Positions 6,315 to 8,466 of a stretch of 8,466 nucleotides of DNA are shown piece by piece. The first letter of the stretch is position 1. Each line of letters starts with the position of its first letter. The DNA is from an uncultured Collinsella sp. (GTDB lineage: Bacteria; Actinomycetota; Coriobacteriia; Coriobacteriales; Coriobacteriaceae). Made by a program: the position numbers and the translations under genes. A model generated the notes under the pieces. That model ran no database searches and was not told the DNA's origin. It worked only from the letters and a program-made list of their open reading frames with translations. Location of the stretch: assembly GCA_902470265.1 (NCBI GenBank), contig CABRFW010000060.1, forward strand, positions 1 through 8,466. The letters are read 5' to 3'.

Positions 6315-6320
6315 ATTATA
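6315..6320 (-). promoter_or_regulatory. -10 element of the DUF4869/ATPase unit
   Basis: The minus-strand hexamer is a perfect TATAAT, 31 bases before the ATG, giving a leader of about 25 bases. The -35 region at 17-base spacing reads CTGGCG (3 of 6 matches) and falls inside the right arm of the adjacent hairpin terminator. Confidence 0.6.
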
Positions 6321-6372
6321 TGCCAGTAATAAAGCGCCGCCAGTAGCGAGGTTGCTGCTGGCGGCACTGGCA
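6321..6372 (-). terminator. Hairpin terminator of the aromatic operon
   Basis: A 12-bp stem (6336-6347 with 6354-6365, one T-G wobble, loop GAGGTT) lies about 50 bases after the aroQ stop. On the minus strand it continues into GCTTTATTA, a modest T-rich tail. An outer inverted repeat, TGCCAGT at 6321-6327 and ACTGGCA at 6366-6372, brackets it with eight unpaired bases on one side. It separates aroQ transcription from the promoter of the next unit. Confidence 0.65.
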
Positions 6373-6413
6373 TTATTAGCGTATGAATCGCGCTGATGGA
6401 TTTGCTCGTGAGG

Positions 6414-6851
6414 CTACTTTTCGAGACGCTCCCTCAGCAGCTCCAGCGCGTGCGCGTAGCCTTGCAAGCCTTCGCCGGTGATGGTCGCGAAGCAGGCCAG
6501 GCGGGCGTAGCTCACCTGACGGAAGTCCTCGCGCGTCTCGACGGCGCTGATGTGGACTTCCACTGCGGGGATGGCGACGGCCTTGAGCGCGTCCAGGATG
6601 GCCACGCTCGTGTGCGTGTAGGCCGCCGGGTTGATGACGATGCCGTCGACCATGCCGTACGCCTCCTGGATCTTGTCGACGATGCTGCCCTCGTGGTTGG
6701 ACTGGAAGACCTCGACTTCGTCGAAGCCCTGTGCGGCGCCCGCTTCCTGGCAGATCTGCACTAAGCGGTCGTAGTTGTCGCTGCCATAGATGCCCGGCTC
6801 GCGAATGCCGAGCATGTTGAGGTTGGGGCCGTTAATGACGAGTGCTTTCAT
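6414..6851 (-). CDS. aroQ: 3-dehydroquinate dehydratase, type II
   Basis: The enzyme converts 3-dehydroquinate to 3-dehydroshikimate in the shikimate pathway, in the cytoplasm. The 145-residue length is standard for the dodecameric type II family. Conserved parts are NGPNLNMLGIREPGIYG (7-23) with the active-site Arg17 and catalytic Tyr22, FQSNHEG (49-55), INPAAYTHTS (73-82) with Asn74 and His80, and EVHISAVETREDFRQVSY (98-115) with His100 and Arg111. The start is ATG 6851, with AAAGGAA (complement of 6858-6864) at spacing 6. The open frame extends upstream only through a low-complexity Pro/Thr/Ser stretch that is the antisense frame of aroK. It is the last gene of the minus-strand aromatic operon, 64 bases after aroE-aroK. 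A hairpin in that gap may lower its expression relative to the upstream genes. Confidence 0.96.
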   Translation of the reverse strand: MKALVINGPNLNMLGIREPGIYGSDNYDRLVQICQEAGAAQGFDEVEVFQSNHEGSIVDKIQEAYGMVDGIVINPAAYTHTSVAILDALKAVAIPAVEVHISAVETREDFRQVSYARLACFATITGEGLQGYAHALELLRERLEK

Positions 6852-6872
6852 GGTTGCTTCCTTTGCGGTCGA

Positions 6873-6913
6873 AAAACCACCACAAAGGTGCCTGTCCCCT
6901 TTGTGGTGGTTTT
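6873..6913. repeat. Perfect 16-bp inverted repeat, REP-like, between aroK and aroQ
   Basis: AAAACCACCACAAAGG (6873-6888) is the exact complement of 6898-6913, with a 9-base loop, TGCCTGTCC. Arms and loop together contain the AAAGGTGCCTGTCCCCTTT core, which I recall as a dispersed palindromic unit in many genomes, sometimes near RAYT-type transposases (memory only). The left end is 21 bases from the aroQ ATG and the right end is two bases from the aroE-aroK stop. Read on the minus strand the stem ends in TTTTT, so it can also act as a terminator or attenuator inside the operon. Confidence 0.75.
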
Positions 6914-6915
6914 GG

Positions 6916-8166
6916 TTAGAGAGCGGGTGGGAGGGTGTCGAGGAGGGCCTGGGCGGTGTTGGCGGCGCAGTCGCGTGAATCGATGATGTAGTCGGCCCAG
7001 GCGCGGTAGCGTGGCATGCGCTGTTCGGCCAGCTTGTCGATACCGTCGCGGGCGGTGATGGGACGGCCCTTGTGGGCGAGTTCATCGAGCTTGCGGTTGA
7101 GCATCACGATTTGGCTGTTCTGGTGCAACAGCGGATAGTTCTCGTCACGCGTGACCACGCCGCCGCCGGTGGAGAGCACCAGGCCGCTGCGCTTGGAGAT
7201 GTCGGACAGCGCCGCCGTCTCCTGCTCGCGGAAGGCCGCCTCGCCGCGCTCGACGATATAGTCGGCACAGGGCATGCCCAGACGCTTCTCAAGCGCGGCG
7301 TCCAGGTCGATGTGCTCGCGACCCGTGAGCAGGGCAATCTGCTCACCCACGCGGGTTTTGCCCGAGCCCGGCATGCCGATCAGCGCGATGTTCTGTTCGC
7401 GGCGTGACAAGCGCTCCGTTACATCCAGGATGCGCTCGCGCGGGGTGACCTGGCCGGTATAGCGCTCGACGGCCTGTGCCGCTTGGGCCACGAGCATCAG
7501 CAGGCCGCCGATGCAGGGGATGCCGCGGCGCTCGGCCTCGAGCATGAGTCCCGTACGGGCAGGGTTGTAGACAATATCGATGACGCCTTCGAGTGCGTCA
7601 AGTTCTTCGAGCGTGCAGGGGGTGTCGGGGCAGTGGGGGAACATACCGACAGGCGTGCAGTTGACGAGTAGGGCGGCGTCGGACTGCTGCGTGATGTTGC
7701 CGTAGTTGACCTCGCTCGTGCGGCCCACGGGCACCACGGTGGCGCCCAGGTCGCCGAGCACCATGCTTGCCGTGGTGCCGGCACCGCCGGTGGCGCCAAG
7801 CACGAGGACCTTTTTGCCGGCAACCTCTACGCCCAACTCTTCGACCAGACACTGGAAACCGAAGTAGTCGGTGTTGTCGCCGCGCAGGCGGCCGTCGGCT
7901 AGGCGCGTGATGGTGTTGACGTTGCCCATGCGCTCGGCCAACGGACTCAGCTCGTCCAGGTAGTCCATGACGGCGCGCTTGTAGGGGATGGTCACGTTGG
8001 TGCCCTCCCACTCGTCGCCCGTCATAAAGGCCGCGAGGTCCTCTGGCTCGCGCTCAAAACGCACGTACTCAAGCCCCGCGAGCTCCTTGTAGATGGTTGG
8101 GGTGTAGCTGTGGCCCAGCGCGCGGCCCAGCACGCCGTAGGGGCGGGTTGTGGCGACGTCAGTCAT
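6916..8166 (-). CDS. aroE/aroK: Fused shikimate dehydrogenase (AroE) - shikimate kinase (AroK)
   Basis: One 416-residue polypeptide carries two consecutive shikimate pathway enzymes. Residues 1 to about 250 are AroE, which reduces 3-dehydroshikimate to shikimate with NADPH: GHSYTP (18-23), NVTIPYK with catalytic Lys63, NVNT (82-85), GDNTD with catalytic Asp100, the nucleotide-binding GATGGAG (124-130) and NCTPVGM (169-175). Residues from about 256 are AroK, which phosphorylates shikimate: Walker A GMPGSGKT (264-271), the DLD shikimate site (287-289), FREQE with Arg313 (312-316), STGGGVV (332-338), the lid GRPI (367-370) and PRYRAWADYIID (385-396). The linker is short, around RLSRRE. ATG 8166 directly follows the pheA stop, with GGAGGT (complement of 8174-8179) at spacing 7. 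Most bacteria encode the two enzymes separately. All key residues are present, so both halves should be active. Confidence 0.95.
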   Translation of the reverse strand: MTDVATTRPYGVLGRALGHSYTPTIYKELAGLEYVRFEREPEDLAAFMTGDEWEGTNVTIPYKRAVMDYLDELSPLAERMGNVNTITRLADGRLRGDNTDYFGFQCLVEELGVEVAGKKVLVLGATGGAGTTASMVLGDLGATVVPVGRTSEVNYGNITQQSDAALLVNCTPVGMFPHCPDTPCTLEELDALEGVIDIVYNPARTGLMLEAERRGIPCIGGLLMLVAQAAQAVERYTGQVTPRERILDVTERLSRREQNIALIGMPGSGKTRVGEQIALLTGREHIDLDAALEKRLGMPCADYIVERGEAAFREQETAALSDISKRSGLVLSTGGGVVTRDENYPLLHQNSQIVMLNRKLDELAHKGRPITARDGIDKLAEQRMPRYRAWADYIIDSRDCAANTAQALLDTLPPAL

Positions 8167-8466
8167 CTAGAGCACCTCCGTGTAGCTGCCAAAGTAGGTG
8201 AAGCTCTCGCACACATCGTCGATCGAATCGAGCAGGTCGTCGAGGGCTTTGCTGCCAAAGGGGCAGTCCAGATCGAAGTAGAACATAAACTCAAAGTCAT
8301 GGCCGGGGATGGGGCGGCTCTCGAGCTTGATAAGGTTGATGTTGAGCGCATAGAAGCGCTCGAGCACGCGATAGAGGGCGCCCGGCTCGTTGGCCGTGGT
8401 GATCATGAGCGAGGTGCGGTTGGCACCGGGATAGACGCGTGGCTCGCGGCTGATGACGACAAAGCG
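8167..8466 (-). CDS. pheA: Prephenate dehydratase, C-terminal ACT domain (5' part outside window)
   Basis: PheA turns prephenate into phenylpyruvate for phenylalanine synthesis. Only the last 99 residues are visible, entering from the window edge. They begin RFVVISREPRVYPGANRTSL, the end of the catalytic domain, and continue into an ACT domain with NEPGALYRVLERFYALNINL and the ESRP motif that binds phenylalanine. This domain gives feedback inhibition in known PheA enzymes. An ATG at 8406 is internal. The TAG stop abuts the aroE-aroK ATG with no gap, so the genes are in one operon. Whether a chorismate mutase domain is fused at the N-terminus cannot be seen. Confidence 0.93.
   Translation of the reverse strand, partial: RFVVISREPRVYPGANRTSLMITTANEPGALYRVLERFYALNINLIKLESRPIPGHDFEFMFYFDLDCPFGSKALDDLLDSIDDVCESFTYFGSYTEVL

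Noticed and set aside
6852..7085. Upstream extension of aroQ by 78 codons
   Set aside because: It is a Pro/Ser/Thr-rich shadow of the aroK 3' end and passes through the palindrome; the family begins at MKALVINGPN with a good ribosome site.
1..8466. CRISPR array or long tandem repeats
   Set aside because: No regularly spaced repeats were seen on either strand.

Overview
The window most resembles a high-GC Gram-positive gut actinobacterium of the Coriobacteriia (Collinsella-like). This is inferred from gene content: a fused shikimate dehydrogenase/shikimate kinase between a prephenate dehydratase end and a type II dehydroquinase, an ABC-2 polysaccharide exporter with a GT2 transferase, good AAGGAG ribosome sites with frequent GTG starts, and generally high GC. 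No 16S gene or other species marker is present, so the genus is an inference.

Layout, left to right. (1) Bases 1 to about 1644 are the right part of an IS21-family insertion sequence: the 3' two-thirds or so of istA, a complete overlapping istB, and a right end carrying repeated TTGGCTAAAAT motifs and a strong hairpin. (2) Bases 1623-4394 hold a cell-surface glycan locus: a GT2 membrane-anchored glycosyltransferase on the minus strand, then a divergent promoter region, then a two-gene ABC exporter (permease and ATPase) on the plus strand. The IS tip appears to supply the last codons and the stop of the glycosyltransferase gene. (3) Bases 4449-4566 hold tRNA-Arg(TCT) with encoded CCA and its own intrinsic terminator. 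(4) Bases 4570-4793 hold what looks like a decayed open frame. (5) Bases 4795-6320 hold a compact two-gene unit on the minus strand with its own -10 element and terminator: a DUF4869-like protein followed, with a one-base stop/start overlap, by a P-loop ATPase whose C-terminal half looks TOPRIM-like. Its GC is lower than that of its neighbours in hand-sampled stretches. It is the best candidate for an undescribed system here. (6) Bases 6321-8466 hold an aromatic amino acid operon on the minus strand: the end of pheA, an aroE-aroK fusion, and aroQ. A perfect 16-bp REP-like hairpin lies between the last two, and a hairpin terminator follows aroQ.

How they work together: AroQ makes 3-dehydroshikimate, the AroE half reduces it to shikimate, and the AroK half phosphorylates it, so the fusion performs two consecutive steps. 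PheA acts later, on prephenate, towards phenylalanine. The glycosyltransferase and ABC exporter probably build and export a lipid-linked surface polysaccharide. The DUF4869/ATPase pair has no visible metabolic link to either side. Its coupled architecture, its place next to a tRNA gene and its base composition fit an accessory module, possibly defensive, but no function can be proved from the sequence alone.
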